Assembly: GCF_022605165.1 (NCBI RefSeq)
Contig: NC_063068.1
Coordinates: 1-64,000, forward strand
Reading direction: 5' to 3'
DNA: 64,000 nt
DNA from: Purpureocillium takamizusanense
Taxonomy: Eukaryota > Ascomycota > Sordariomycetes > Hypocreales > Ophiocordycipitaceae
Position 1 is the first letter of the stretch, and every line of letters starts with the position of its first letter. A program made the position numbers and the translations under genes. Below, in pieces: positions 44,362 to 55,881 of the stretch. The notes beneath the pieces were generated by a model. The model saw nothing but the letters and a program-made list of their open reading frames with translations, had not been told where the DNA came from and made no database searches.

Positions 44362-45155
44362 TGTGGCGGTGGTTGCCTCTTTTCTCTGATCTAGATCGTG
44401 TGGGTATCTCGGGCTCAGTGCGTTGGCGAACGAGGGGCAAAGCAGCTGGCGAATGGAGGGGCAATCGAGGGGTAATGAGGGAGAAAAAAGCGGCAGAAAC
44501 GGCGAGGGATGCTGCTTCTTCCAAGTTCTAATCAGCCATCTGTCAGTCGAATCCAAGTCCCAACACGACGTCAGTCGAAAGAGATTAGGCCAGCATGTTC
44601 CCACAATATTTGAACGCCCCGGCCCATTAAAAAACTCGCGTTGACGACTGTCGTGGGAAGCGGCTCAGGAGGTTCTGGCTGGATTGTCGTCATGGAGGGT
44701 CGTCGCGCGTTGTGGGTGGATGCTGGATGGCGGGCGCCGTCAAAGCGCCCCTGCAGCGCCCGTGGTAGCCCCGCTGATCCCGACTCGCAGGGGATGGCTG
44801 GACCCTGCTGCACCGCTGGAGCTGCAAGCGTCGCCCCGCCGTCCGCCCGCCCTCCCTCCCGTGGTCGAACTTTTTTCGCTGACCGCCCGGGCACGCACGC
44901 CGCTGCGGCGGCAGGCTCCACGGCCCCTGGCCCACTGGAATGGACGCCATAGAAGGCGGTCAGCTAGGTTGCATCCATCCCGGCCGCAACGCCGTCGGTG
45001 CCTGGCCTGGGCGGGCAGAATTGTGTCGGCATTGCTCGGCCTGGATGGGGGACCTCGCTTCAATTGTCCGACTCCAACATTGACGCTCCCCGACACCGGT
45101 AGCCCGCGCCGCCGCCGCCGCCGCCGCCGCCGCAACGCCGCAACTCACACCCGCG
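44362..45155. other. Divergent intergenic region
   Basis: Promoters of the HAD phosphatase (minus) and SHE9 (plus). Ends in a (CCG)n tract at 45106-45133 immediately before the SHE9 start. Open frames that cross it are GC-driven. Confidence 0.5.
45106..45133. repeat. (CCG)n trinucleotide tract
   Basis: About nine CCG/GCC units in the SHE9 leader, ending some 20 bp before its ATG. Could form structure in the mRNA leader. Confidence 0.85.
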
Positions 45156-46382
45156 ATGCAGCCCTTTGGTCGCTCGGTTGCGCAAGCAGCCTGGGCTCAT
45201 GGCCGACGGCTGCTCCTCACGGATCGGGCCACGTTCCGGCCGACTCTGGCAGCAGCTACTACCTCGGATGCCCTCCAACCGAACAGGTCCCTCTGCTCGC
45301 CGTGCAGCGGTCGCGGGGCCATTGCTTCCCGGTTGCGCCTCTACTCGACGCAGCCGCCTCCAGACAACAGCGAAAAGGTCCACAAGGTCAACGCCGAATC
45401 CGATCCGCCGGCGCCCGACTCTCTCCCGCAGGCGTCGGAGCTCCCCTCGAGCATGGATCGCCGACGCAGCGACTTCAACCAAAAGTTCAGCCACCTCATG
45501 GACAACCTCCAGTCTCGTGTGCTGACCGCCTCGCACACCCTCAACGACATCACGGGCTACTCGTCCATCGATCGTATCAAAGCCGAGAACGAATCCCTCG
45601 AAGTGCAGCTCGCCGATGCGCAGTCACGCGTGCGGACTGCCCGGCAGGCCTACAAGACGTCCAACACCAAGCGCGCTACGACGCAGCGCGAGGTGACGAC
45701 GCTCCTTGCGCGCAAGGACTCGTGGTCGCCGCACGACCTGGAGCGCTTCACGGAGCTGTATCGCGCCGACCACGTGCTCGAGGGCGAGGTCGCCAGCGCG
45801 CAGGAGTCCTTGACCGAGGCCGAGGCCGACGAGCAGAAGCTCAGCCAGCGCCTCAGCGCAGGCATCCTCAAGCGCTACCACGAGGAGCAGATCTGGAGCG
45901 ACAGGATACGCAGGGCCAGCACCTGGGGCACGTGGGGCCTCATGGGCATGAACTTTGTGCTCTTCGTGGTGCTGCAGTTTGTCGCCGAGCCCTGGCGCCG
46001 AAGGCGGCTCGTCAAAGGCGTTGTCGCCGAGGAGAAGGCCGTGCTAGAGGAAGTTCGCAACGAGCTCTCGGCAGTGAAGCTGAGTCTCGCCAAGAAGGAT
46101 GAGGAACGGGTTCGCCGGCAAGAGCAGGAACTCGGCGCGGAGCTGTCTACCCCTGTGGCGGCGCTGCAAGACGTCTCTGGTGCCCAAGACGAGGGGCCCG
46201 AGGGCACATGGCGGGACATCATACTAGACCCTGGACGGTGGCAGTCGGCCGTTCAAGACCTGGGTAGCGAGAGGAGGATAGACTTGAGAATGAGGGACGC
46301 GTCCGTGCTGGCCCTGGAGGCGGCGCTGGCGGGTGCTGCGGTGGCCGGGAGCATAGCGCTGCTTCTGGCTCGGGGAGCGTAG
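45156..46382 (+). CDS. SHE9: SHE9/MDM33, mitochondrial inner-membrane protein
   Basis: Single exon, 408 residues. The first 65 residues are basic and Ser/Ala-rich (MQPFGRSVAQAAWAHGRR), a mitochondrial presequence. A long coiled coil (about 105-250; FNQKFSHLMDNLQSRVLTAS, TLNDITGYSSIDRIK, LLARKDSWSPHDLERFTELY) leads into RASTWGTWGLMGMNFVLFVV, the conserved inner-membrane helix, a second coil, and a hydrophobic C-terminal segment (ALAGAAVAGSIALLLA). This is the order of Mdm33/She9, which controls inner-membrane shape and fission. Its length is slightly below the usual 450-550 residues. Confidence 0.95.
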   Translation: MQPFGRSVAQAAWAHGRRLLLTDRATFRPTLAAATTSDALQPNRSLCSPCSGRGAIASRLRLYSTQPPPDNSEKVHKVNAESDPPAPDSLPQASELPSSMDRRRSDFNQKFSHLMDNLQSRVLTASHTLNDITGYSSIDRIKAENESLEVQLADAQSRVRTARQAYKTSNTKRATTQREVTTLLARKDSWSPHDLERFTELYRADHVLEGEVASAQESLTEAEADEQKLSQRLSAGILKRYHEEQIWSDRIRRASTWGTWGLMGMNFVLFVVLQFVAEPWRRRRLVKGVVAEEKAVLEEVRNELSAVKLSLAKKDEERVRRQEQELGAELSTPVAALQDVSGAQDEGPEGTWRDIILDPGRWQSAVQDLGSERRIDLRMRDASVLALEAALAGAAVAGSIALLLARGA

Positions 46383-48934
46383 GTGGTGGCATTGCATTGC
46401 GAGCGAGCGAGATGACTCTACCTTGTACCATAAGACATGGCCCATGTACAATATGGCGACGAATCTAGACACGTCTACGTGCTCCTCCCCACGTTGCATG
46501 ACGGGGGTGTCCATCTGGTGTTGGTCTGCAACTTGTATGTGCGGCTATGCCAACAGGACTTGCAGGACTTTGCTGTGACGGCAACGCGACGTGCCTAGAA
46601 GACTAGAGGAGCCCAATATACGAATTCTTTTCCATCTATGCATTGGCTATGGGCCGCACGGGTGGAATGCGCCGCGCCCAAGGGAGTCGGCCTGAAGGCG
46701 AAGCTCTTGCAATTCGATTCGTGGTACCGCAGGGTAGGGTGACGTTGGGCAAGGCAGCCCAAGTCGACGTTTCTCAACGCGCGACCTACGCGCCAGAGCT
46801 TTCACCAGTCAAGAGAGCCACGCCGGAAGGAGCCGTGCATCGCGGTATTGGGCGCCTCTCAGGAAAAGGACGGAGACACGAATACGAACCGACGTCACGC
46901 AGGGTCCAAGATGGGACAGTGAGGCGCAGCTCGTCAAACCCACCATGTCCGTCCTTTGTTGGCGACCTGTTCGCCGCCCCATTCGACCGACGTCCACTGC
47001 CACTGGACACGAGAGCGTCACGTGGAGAAGTGCCGGGTCTAGGAGGCCCGTCGTCCTTGGGCAGCGCGCGCGCCCTGCGGTCGGTTGCGTCACTGGGAGG
47101 CCGCTCGTTGGACGTGTGGTCGCGGGAGGAGGAGGAGGAGGAGGAGGCTGTGCGTGCGGCCTTGGTGCCCAAATGGAATATCCAGTGTCAAATGGTATCG
47201 ACGCGGCTGGCGACAGCTAGGCTGGCTGGGCTGCCTCTGCTGCTGTCCCTCGCGAGGGCGGAACGTATCGCCGGTGGGTGCGGTGCACCCCGAGCAGCCT
47301 CCGGCGAGCACGGCTACTACCTACCTACGCCAGAAGGAATCCCATAATCTGCCGCTGAGATTGATGACGTGCGCTGCATGCAGGCCGCACCGACCGGAGG
47401 GACGGGTGTGGTATCAACATGCGTCTGCGGGCGGCGCGTGTGGCGCCGATGCAGAGAGACGCGGGAGAGCGAGCGCGCGGTGCGCTGCTGCAGAAATGGC
47501 CAGATGGTGAAGCGTGACGATAGCTTACATGTGTACTGTACCTTGTCTATGCAGGTTTCCTTATCCGCCGAGGTTTCCTCTCCCCTCGTTGTCCAGCCGT
47601 GTGGTGGCGTGCCGTCGGTGCCGCGAGACGCGACAGACAGACGGGATTCACAATTTCACAAGCACATGCTCGACGGTGGCGCGCCATTGGTACGGCGCCT
47701 GAAACCGCGCGCAGCTGATGGACGGACGGACGGATGGATGGGCAGCGTGGCTGCTGCCTCGGGAGTTGATGTGCCCCCGCCCTCTTCTCTTGGGTTCTGC
47801 CGGCGACGATGCTGTGGCGACGGTGATGGTTGCTCATCAAGCTTGCCGGATGACACTGCATGGGTAATAAGGTACTAGATGTAGGCAATCGGTAGGTAAG
47901 GTAGGTAGGCACGAGCGATGGGCATGAATGAACCTGGAATCTTAACAAGGTTGGCGGTGCCTGGCAAAGCATCGTGGTTGACGGGGGCGGGCACTCAGGG
48001 ATCCCAGCGCCAGCACAGTCGAACCTACCCCGCCATCGATGCGCGCCAGATCGAAATGCCTGCCTGCCTGACCTCCAGCCCACCAGGAGAGACCTATGGG
48101 AAGCTTGCATGCGGGCCAGTCTCAAAGTCCTGGCCCAGAGTCCTACCTGGAGATGTGTGTGTGCGGCTGCACTGCGCCCACCAGGTTGATGGATGGGCTA
48201 GGTTCCGGTCGGAATTCCTGTCACTGACAAGCCGACACGCCAGAGCAGCCCTGACTGATGGAGCTGGAGGCCTGCCCGGCCTGATACGCCGGACGGGCAG
48301 CGCCTACGACAGCTGGTGGAGGTCCACTGCAGTGCCCTCGGGCTCCAGGGCTCCAGCTGTCCACCCGGACTCCTGGGCAGCACCCCGCTGGCGACTGCAG
48401 CGCCCACCAGCACCTGGCCTACTGGGTGCTCCAGCTGTTGCAGCGCCGCGCACCCCCACCTCTCCCTCCGCAAGTCCCGGGATCCGTCACCCATTACGCC
48501 TGACGAGGTTGTGTTGAGCAATCACTGACGACATTCGCTGCCGCCGCCCATTGCTTGCCTCCGCCTCGGTCCCCTCCCCAAAACACAAAACCTCACCACC
48601 ACCACCACCACCTCCCACACCACCACACCCTCTCTACAGGAACGCGCACACCCGCTTCCTTTCTCCCTCCCACCCTCGCCCCCCTCGACGCCTCTCTCCT
48701 AGGTCTTTACAACCTTCGAGGGGCGCTCTCTCCTTTCCTCTCCCCTCTCTTCTTCTTTTTGGAACACGGCCGACCCTCCGTCCACCAGTCCGCCCTAGCT
48801 GTTACCCGCCGCTGCAGCAGAACCCCTCTCTCGCCGTTGCTCCGCAGCCGTCGAATCTTGAGCCACCCCTCGGCCCCTCCGCCCGCTCACGACTTCGTCC
48901 CGCGCGAACGCATCGCGCTGCACGCCTGCCCATC
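46383..48934. other. 2.5-kb upstream region of PKC1
   Basis: No gene supported; frames such as 46643-47347 (plus) and 47547-48125 (minus) lack domains. A GGTA/TAGG-rich patch lies at 47869-47911. From about 48590 to 48760 the DNA is an almost pure pyrimidine/CA leader (CACCACCACC, CTCTCTCC), typical of strongly expressed fungal genes, so PKC1 probably has a long 5' leader. Confidence 0.55.
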
Positions 48935-51214
48935 ATGAACGACGATGAGGCCATCCGCAGCATCCAGGCCAAGATTGACCGCGAGGAGGCTCTCATGACG
49001 GCCGCCATCAGCATGCGTAATCTCCCCATCAACGAGACTCACCGTTCCCGCATCGACAGCGAGCTACGGGACAATGAGCGCAACATCAAGTTCTTCAAGG
49101 AGCGCCTGGAGGCTATCAAGCAGCGCAAGGTCCAGCAGGGCATGGGCTCCATGTCCCTGGGCGACGACGGCGGCCCGCCTCCCACCCCTCCCCCCAAGGA
49201 TCCCAATGCCGCCTGGGGAGATCAGGGCTCCTACGGCGCCGGCTCGACTCAATACAGCCAAATTGGCCAACACGGCGACTTGATGCCTCCGAGACACCCC
49301 TACGCGCCGCCGGGGCCTGGCTCTGGCATGCCCAAGGCCCGACCCAACTACACGAAGCTTGGTGTGTTCCTCCTTGCTGGGCTCCATCTGCCCGCTGTGC
49401 CTGATTGACTGACTGACCCCTTGTACTTTCTGCAGATCTGATCAAATACGACACGCCGCACCTCGGCCCGCGCATTCAACTCATGCTGTCACAGATCCAG
49501 TTCAAGCTCAACGTCGAGGAGCAGTACCTCAAGGGCGTCGAGAAGATGGTACAGCTCTACGGCATGGAGGGCGACCGCAAGAGCAAGGCCGACGCCGCCG
49601 GCCGCCGGGTCGAGAGCAAGCAGAAAATCGTTCTCTTGAAGCAGGCATTGAAGAGATACGAGGAGCTGCACATCGATATGGACTCGGCTGATGCCCAGGA
49701 CGGTACGTAAACGCGACCCCTACTCCCACTACCCCGCTCGCTCGGTATGTAAGATGGTCACTAACACTGATCAGACGACTCCATCAACACGCCTAACTTG
49801 CGTAAACCCCTGAGCGGACGACTCGTCATCCGTGTCATGGGCGTTCAGGGCGTCGACCACGCCGCCACCGGCCGCTTCGCACGAGGCCCCGAGACTTTTG
49901 TCGCCGTCAAGGTCGAGGACACCGTCATGGCGCGCACCAAGGCGTCCCGCACCGACCGCTGGGATAATGAGCAGCACACCATCGACGTGGATAAGGCCAA
50001 CGAGATCGAAGTCACCGTGTACGACAAGCCTGGCGAGCACCCGATACCCATTGGCCTCCTCTGGGTAAGAATATCCGACATCGTCGAGGAGATGCGCCGC
50101 AAAAGAATTGAGGCCGAGATGAACTTTTCCGGCTGGGTTTCGGCCGATCAGATGGGCAACAACCCCGGCTCGCCGCCGCCGCAGTTCCCCATGAGTCCTA
50201 CTCAGGGGCAGCATGGCGGCGGCTTCGGCGCTCAGGGACAACAGCCGCAGCAGGGCGGCCAGTTTGGCGCCCCTGGCCCGCAGCCTCAGGTCAACGTCGG
50301 GCCCATCGACGGCTGGTTCAATCTAGAGCCCACCGGCCAGATCCAGCTTCAGATGAGCTTTGTCAAACATAACAAGGATCGGCGTCCAGTCGATGTGGGT
50401 CTGGGGCGAAAAGGCGCCGTCCGCCAGAGAAAGGAAGAGGTGCACGAGATGTACGGACACAAGTTCGTCCAGCACCAGTTCTACAACATCATGCGCTGCG
50501 CCCTCTGCGGCGATTTCCTCAAGTACTCCGCCGGCATGCAGTGCGAGGATTGCAAGTACACTTGCCACACTAAGTGTTATCCTAGCGTCGTGACCAAGTG
50601 CATCAGCAAGAGCAACGCCGAGACGGATCCAGACGAGGAGAAGATCAACCACCGCATCCCTCACAGGTTCCAGCCCTTCTCCAACATGACGGCCAACTGG
50701 TGCTGCCACTGCGGTTACATCTTGCCGTTTGGCAAAAAGAACTGCAGAAAATGCTCTGGTACGAGCACATGTCCCCCCCCTTCCCCCCTTGCGGTCCATG
50801 TTTGCTAACCCGCAAGCAGAATGTGGCCTCACGTGCCACGCTCACTGCGTTCACCTGGTGCCTGACTTCTGTGGTATGTCCATGGCTGTCGCCAACCAGA
50901 TCTTGGAAGGCATCCGCATACAGAAGCAGAGGCAGGCCAAGGCCTCGTCCATGTCAGACCGCACCCTGCGCTCTGGCACAAGCAAGATGAGCCCCACGGG
51001 CACGACGCACTCGTCCACACCGTCCTACTCTGGATCCACGCAATCTCAATATGGCGGCGCTGTGTCTTCTGAGGCGACGGAGGCTGCCAAGGTCATGTAT
51101 GCGAACCAGACGTCGCCTCAGCGGCCGGCCCAGCCGGGTCGAATCCCGTCCAACACGGCTGCTGCTGCCGCGGCATCGGCAGCGATGTCTAGTGCGGCCA
51201 GTGGCTACCCGCAG

Positions 51215-51248
<34 letters not shown>

Positions 51249-52763
51249 CGCAACGGCAGTCTGACTACGGGCGATACGGCGGCTACGATCAGCCATCTCC
51301 GCAGCCGACGCAGGAGGACGCCTACGGACACGGCCAGTATGGCGGACAGCCTCAGCAGCGCAAATACAACCCCGCCGACTATGCCAACGTCAATGCTCCG
51401 TACGGCGGACAAGCGCCTGTGCAGGCCCGACCAGCCCAACAACAGCCGACGTCTCCAGTCCAGCAGCAAGCCCCGCAGCAGGCTTACCCCACGCCGGCCC
51501 CTGTCGTCAAGCCGCCGGTCCAGGAGCCTCCCGCGCAGAGGCCCACAGCCGGAGCTGTGGCCGGGCAGCGAAAGACCCTGCCTCTGGCTACGGACCCTGG
51601 CACCGGTCAGCGTATCGGGCTGGATCACTTCAACTTCCTTGCTGTGCTGGGCAAGGGCAACTTTGGTAAGGTCATGCTCGCGGAGACGAAACGGTCAAGA
51701 CGGCTTTATGCCATCAAAGTGCTCAAGAAGGAGTTTATTATCGAGAACGACGAAGTGGAGAGTATCAAGTCCGAGAAGCGAGTCTTTCTGATCGCGAATA
51801 AGGAGCGACACCCGTTCTTGACCAACCTGCACGCCTGTTTCCAGACGGAGACCCGCGTGTATTTTGTCATGGAATACGTGAGCGGTGGTGACCTGATGCT
51901 GCACATCCAGCGCGGTCAGTTTGGCACCAAGCGAGCACAGTATGGACTCCCCCTTTTCCGGCTTCTGAAGAGGGCCTCTGTTAACATATCCAGGTTTTAC
52001 GCGGCTGAGGTGTGCCTGGCACTCAAATACTTCCACGAGAACGGCGTCATCTACCGTGATCTTAAGCTTGACAACATCATGTTGACCCTCGACGGTCACA
52101 TCAAAGTCGCAGACTACGGTCTCTGCAAGGAGGACATGTGGTACGGCTCAACGACCAGCACGTTCTGTGGAACGCCAGAGTTCATGGCCCCAGAGGTTTG
52201 TTCTGTCTACTGGACGTGTACGAGCCCCTCAGCTGACAAAATTAGATCTTGCTGGATAAGAAATACGGCCGCGCGGTGGACTGGTGGGCATTTGGCGTCC
52301 TGATATATCAGATGCTGCTGCAACAATCTCCGTTCCGTGGCGAGGACGAAGACGAAATCTACGACGCTATCCTCGCGGACGAGCCCCTGTATCCGATTCA
52401 CATGCCTAGAGACTCGGTGTCAATCTTGCAGAAGCTCCTTACCCGCGAACCTGATCAGAGATTGGGAAGCGGACCAACGGACGCTCAGGAGGTCATGAGC
52501 CAGCCCTTTTTCCGGAACATCAACTGGGATGACATTTACCACAAGCGGGTTCAGCCACCATTCAAGCCAACGATCAAGAATGCCACCGACACCAGCAACT
52601 TCGACTCGGAATTCACGAGCGTCACGCCGGTGCTCACGCCGGTGCAATCAGGTGAGTTGACAAGTATACGGCGAAGAAGAGCATGTACTAACCGTCTACA
52701 GTGTTGTCGCAAGCCATGCAGGAAGAGTTCCGTGGCTTTTCGTATACGGCCGACTTTGAGTAG
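48935..52763 (+). CDS. PKC1: Protein kinase C (cell-wall integrity pathway)
   Basis: Seven exons: 48935-49361, 49436-49702, 49775-50758, 50820-51939, 51994-52195, 52246-52651 and 52702-52763; 1155 residues, the usual fungal length. Domain order: two HR1 Rho-binding coils (about 1-75 and 145-230), C2-like domain (about 240-360), two C1 zinc domains ([20 protein letters not shown] near 460; [19 protein letters not shown] near 528, completed by exon 4), a Gln-rich disordered linker with polyQ near 690, and the AGC kinase (LGKGNFGKV near 833, [25 protein letters not shown], activation loop [15 protein letters not shown]). The C-tail has the turn motif region and hydrophobic motif [11 protein letters not shown]. 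It acts downstream of Rho1 and upstream of the Bck1 MAPK cascade. Intron 51940-51993 is 54 bp, in frame and stop-free. Confidence 0.97.
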
Positions 52764-53114
52764 GAGGAGAAGTCTGCCGAGGCCTCTCTCGAGGCTCATG
52801 CGGGCTCCGATGGGTGGTCTTTTCTGTCGACGGACAAAGGACGCTCGGAGACCAACTGGGGTGGCGATGGCGGTGCCAGGACCTGCGTCGAAAGCAACAG
52901 CTCCTTTGAGCCGGTCGGTGAGGCCGAACGAGGTGAAGAGGTATCGGACTGCGCGACTGAGGGCGAGGACGACACCGAGGTCGGAGAAGGAGACGAGTCA
53001 AACCTTGACGAGTCCGACGACAGCGACACACGCACCGGGTCGGAAGCACGCAGCGACGTCGACGTCGACACAATGGACGACGATATGCTGGGCCATGAGG
53101 GCAGTGGAGTATGA
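52764..53114 (+). other. Open acidic frame directly after the PKC1 stop
   Basis: The PKC1 frame stays open for 116 codons after the TAG at 52761-52763 and ends at TGA 53112-53114. Composition is far from random: Glu/Asp/Ser dominate ([11 protein letters not shown], then [14 protein letters not shown], then [11 protein letters not shown]). It may be GA-rich 3' untranslated sequence by chance or a readthrough extension. Annotated for its position only, not as a gene. Confidence 0.5.
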
Positions 53115-53542
53115 GGAGCAGCCGGTGAGGCGGCGCACCGCCCGCGCTGGCGTAAGGGTCGGGGATTGGTGGTGCGACGTACGAGAAGTGCGTCGCGAGA
53201 GGTGGACTTTAATATTCTCGCTCGCTACGATTGTTGAGTACGTGGAATGCTTTCGATACCGGGGCAGCGATCGGGGTAAAATTACACGCCTTGGGCTTGA
53301 CGCCTGGGAAAAGGGGTAGGGTCTGCATGGAGCGCGAGGAGAGGTAGCAGAGAAAACTATACATTTTTAATACGAAAGGTGAAGTGCAAGCAGGCAAGCT
53401 ATGAGCTAGATCAAGTTGCGCAGCAATTGGGTCTAGAGGCAATGTATTCACGCGACACTGAATCTAGGTGTGGTTGGTTCGTTTTACATGATTTATATAG
53501 ACTGGCCCCTCTCTGTCCAATGTCTTGAGGAAGCGGTTTGCT
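53115..53542. other. Convergent 3' flanks
   Basis: Region between the PKC1 acidic frame and the acyl-CoA dehydrogenase stop on the other strand. A/T-richer than its surroundings (TACATTTTTAATACG, TTTATATAG), consistent with two opposing 3' ends and polyadenylation signals. No gene. Confidence 0.5.
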
Positions 53543-55131
53543 TTAGTTGGTGTACTCCTTTTGCAGGAGCTTGGCAATGGTGTTGAGCCTGCGTGGAAAC
53601 CAGTTGTTAGTCAAGTCGCATGTCTTGGAGCCGACAGACGTTAAGGAAAGCGAAAATGAGGGAGGGTTAGTTAGGCCTGGACGTACTGGATATTGCTGGT
53701 GCCCTCGTAGATGGCGCCGATCTTGCTGTCGCGGAAGAACTTCTCGGCGAGACCCTCGCGCACAAAGCCCATGCCGCCCATCCACTCGACGGCCTGTCCG
53801 CTGACCTTGCCAGCGACCTGTGCGGCGTAGAGCTTGGCCATGGCGGCGTCGCGGACGAAATCCTCGCCGGCCTCCTTCTTGCGGGCGGCGTTGTAGACGA
53901 GGGCGCGGGCGGCGGCGATCTCGGTGTAAGCCTGAGCGATCTGGTGCTGCATGCCCTGGAACTCGCCGACGAGGGAGCCGAACTGGCGGCGGTCGTTCCA
54001 GACGTAGCGGACGGCGTTTTCGAAGGCGCCGAGGGCGAGGCCCGTCATTTGAGCGGCGATGCCGATGCGGCCCTCGTTGAGCAGGGCGATGGCGTACTTG
54101 TAGCCCTGGCCGCGCTCGCCCAGCAGGTTCTCCTTGGGGACCTCGACGTCGTCGAAGTTGAGGACGCAGGTGCTGCTGGCGCGGATGCCGAGCTTCTTCT
54201 CCTTCTTGGCGATGGAGAAGCCCGGGGTGCCCTTTTCGACGAGGAAGGCGGTGATGCCGCGGTAGCCCTTGGAGGGGTCGAGGTTGGCGAAGACGATGAA
54301 GAGGTCGGCCTCCATGGAGTTTGTGATCCACATCTTGCCGCCGCTGATCTTGAAGCCGGAATCGGTCTCGGTGGCCTTTGTGGCGAGGGCGAAGGCGTCG
54401 GAGCCGGAGACGGGCTCGGAGAGGCAGAAGGAGGCGACGGTGTTGGTGGCGAGGCGCGGCAGCCACTTCTTCTTGAGGGCGGGGGAGGCGTACTTGAGGA
54501 TGGCGGTGTTGCAGAGCGTGTTGTGCACGTCGACCATGACGCTGACCGAGGGGTCGGCGCGGGCGAGCTCCTCGATGCCGATGATGGCCGAGGTGAAGTT
54601 CATGCCCGCGCCGCCGTACTCCTCGGGTATCTCGACGCCCATGAGCCCCTGCTCGAAGAGCTGCTCCACGAGCGCCGGGTCCATGGCCTCGGCCTCGTCC
54701 ATGTCGCGCGCCCTGGGCAGCACCACCTCGGACGCGAACTTGGACACGGACTCGGCCATGGCGGCCTCCACCTCGGACAGGTGGCTGATGGGCGTGGGGG
54801 GGATGTCGGTGATGTCGACCGGTGAGGAGGAGGAGTCGCTGCGGCGGGCGGCCGTCGTGGAGAGGGGGCGAGCGGCGGCACTGCGACACACACACCCCAT
54901 TGTCAGTCTCAGAGCCCATATAACTTCCAAACGCGGCACGCATTGCCAACTTTCCCTTGGCAAGGGAAGGGGGAGGGAGGGGGGATGCTGGGGGTTGGTT
55001 TGAACTTACACATTCGCCCGCGTGGCCTGCCTGGCCGCACCGTTTCGGCTGCTGTTGCTCGCAACCCGCGTGGCCAGTCCGCGTCCGCTACGCAGCGCGG
55101 GGCGAAGGACCCTCGTGAAGGACGACGACAT
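53543..55131 (-). CDS. Short/branched-chain acyl-CoA dehydrogenase, mitochondrial
   Basis: Exons 55131-55010, 54880-53687 and 53588-53543 encode 453 residues. Exon 1 is an Arg/Ser-rich mitochondrial presequence (MSSSFTRVLRPALRSGRG). The body has all acyl-CoA dehydrogenase signatures: EIPEEYGGAGMNFTSAIIGI, the FAD/substrate signature CLSEPVSGSDAFALATKA with KMWITNSMEAD, FDDVEVPKENLLGE, NEGRIGIAAQMTGLALGA, and the catalytic-Glu loop IYEGTSNIQ that exon 3 extends with LNTIAKLLQKEYTN. It introduces the alpha-beta double bond in short and 2-methyl-branched acyl-CoAs, passing electrons to ETF; ACADSB is the closest human type. The unspliced frame would end in an artificial VQA. Confidence 0.95.
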
Positions 55132-55881
55132 TGTGTTGTGCGTCGGGCGTGTGGTGGGACTGTGTAAGCCGTGAAGGTCACCCGACCACGCTCGAGGGGT
55201 AGGAGGAGGGAGAGAGGAGGGGGGAAGAGAGAGAGAGAGAAAGGACAGGATATAAGTCAGGGATCAACAAGATCAAGCCGACGAAGAGGAAGGAGGGCAG
55301 GAAAAAAAAGGACGGCGTTGTTCATGTAGGGAGGGGAGGGGAGAGGTGTGGCAATGGGTTCGGGGACTCCATGGCCCGGTGAAGCTCTGCCGCTGCAACA
55401 GCGGGCGGCGGGCGGCTCGTCGCCTGCTTGCTCTGGCCCAGCCCGCCCTCCGGCCCGGGGCCCCGTCTCGAGGTGGGTGTCGCGCCTTTGCCGGGGCGAC
55501 AAACCGGGGGACATGGTCGCCTTTGGCGCTTTTGTGCCGAGGATAACCAGGCCGGCGGTGGGGCGCGAACGCCAAGCCCGGGGTTTATCCGTCCACGTCA
55601 GGGACGTCTGCGGTGGGGCGGGCATGTGACGCCTCCCCGAGGACAAGGGAGGTAATTCAGTTCGGTGCACGGCGAATCGATTCGCCGGGGCATACCTGTA
55701 CATCGCACGTGACCCTCTCATCAGCCAGCTTGGTGGTTGGTGCGCGGACCCCTGGTTGGTAGGTTCACAGGGAAGCTGCGCTGGGGAGATTTTGGCAACC
55801 AAGTCGTCCGAGCCTCGTTGGTAGACCTACCTTCAGACGACCATCACCACCAGCTAGCGACGCCTTCAATTCCGCGCCATC
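55132..55881. other. Divergent promoter region
   Basis: Between acyl-CoA dehydrogenase (minus) and mitochondrial uS12 (plus). Contains purine-rich runs (GAGAGAGAGAGAAAGG near 55228-55245). Both neighbours encode mitochondrial proteins, so shared regulation is possible. No gene supported. Confidence 0.5.

Noticed and set aside
44684..46102. 472-codon plus-strand frame overlapping SHE9 in another frame
   Set aside because: Arg/Ala/Pro-rich shadow of the real SHE9 frame and its (CCG)n leader.
53944..54825. 293-codon plus-strand frame opposite the acyl-CoA dehydrogenase
   Set aside because: Composition is Gly/Ala/Glu/Asp/Leu only, mirroring GC3-biased codons of the real gene; no motif.
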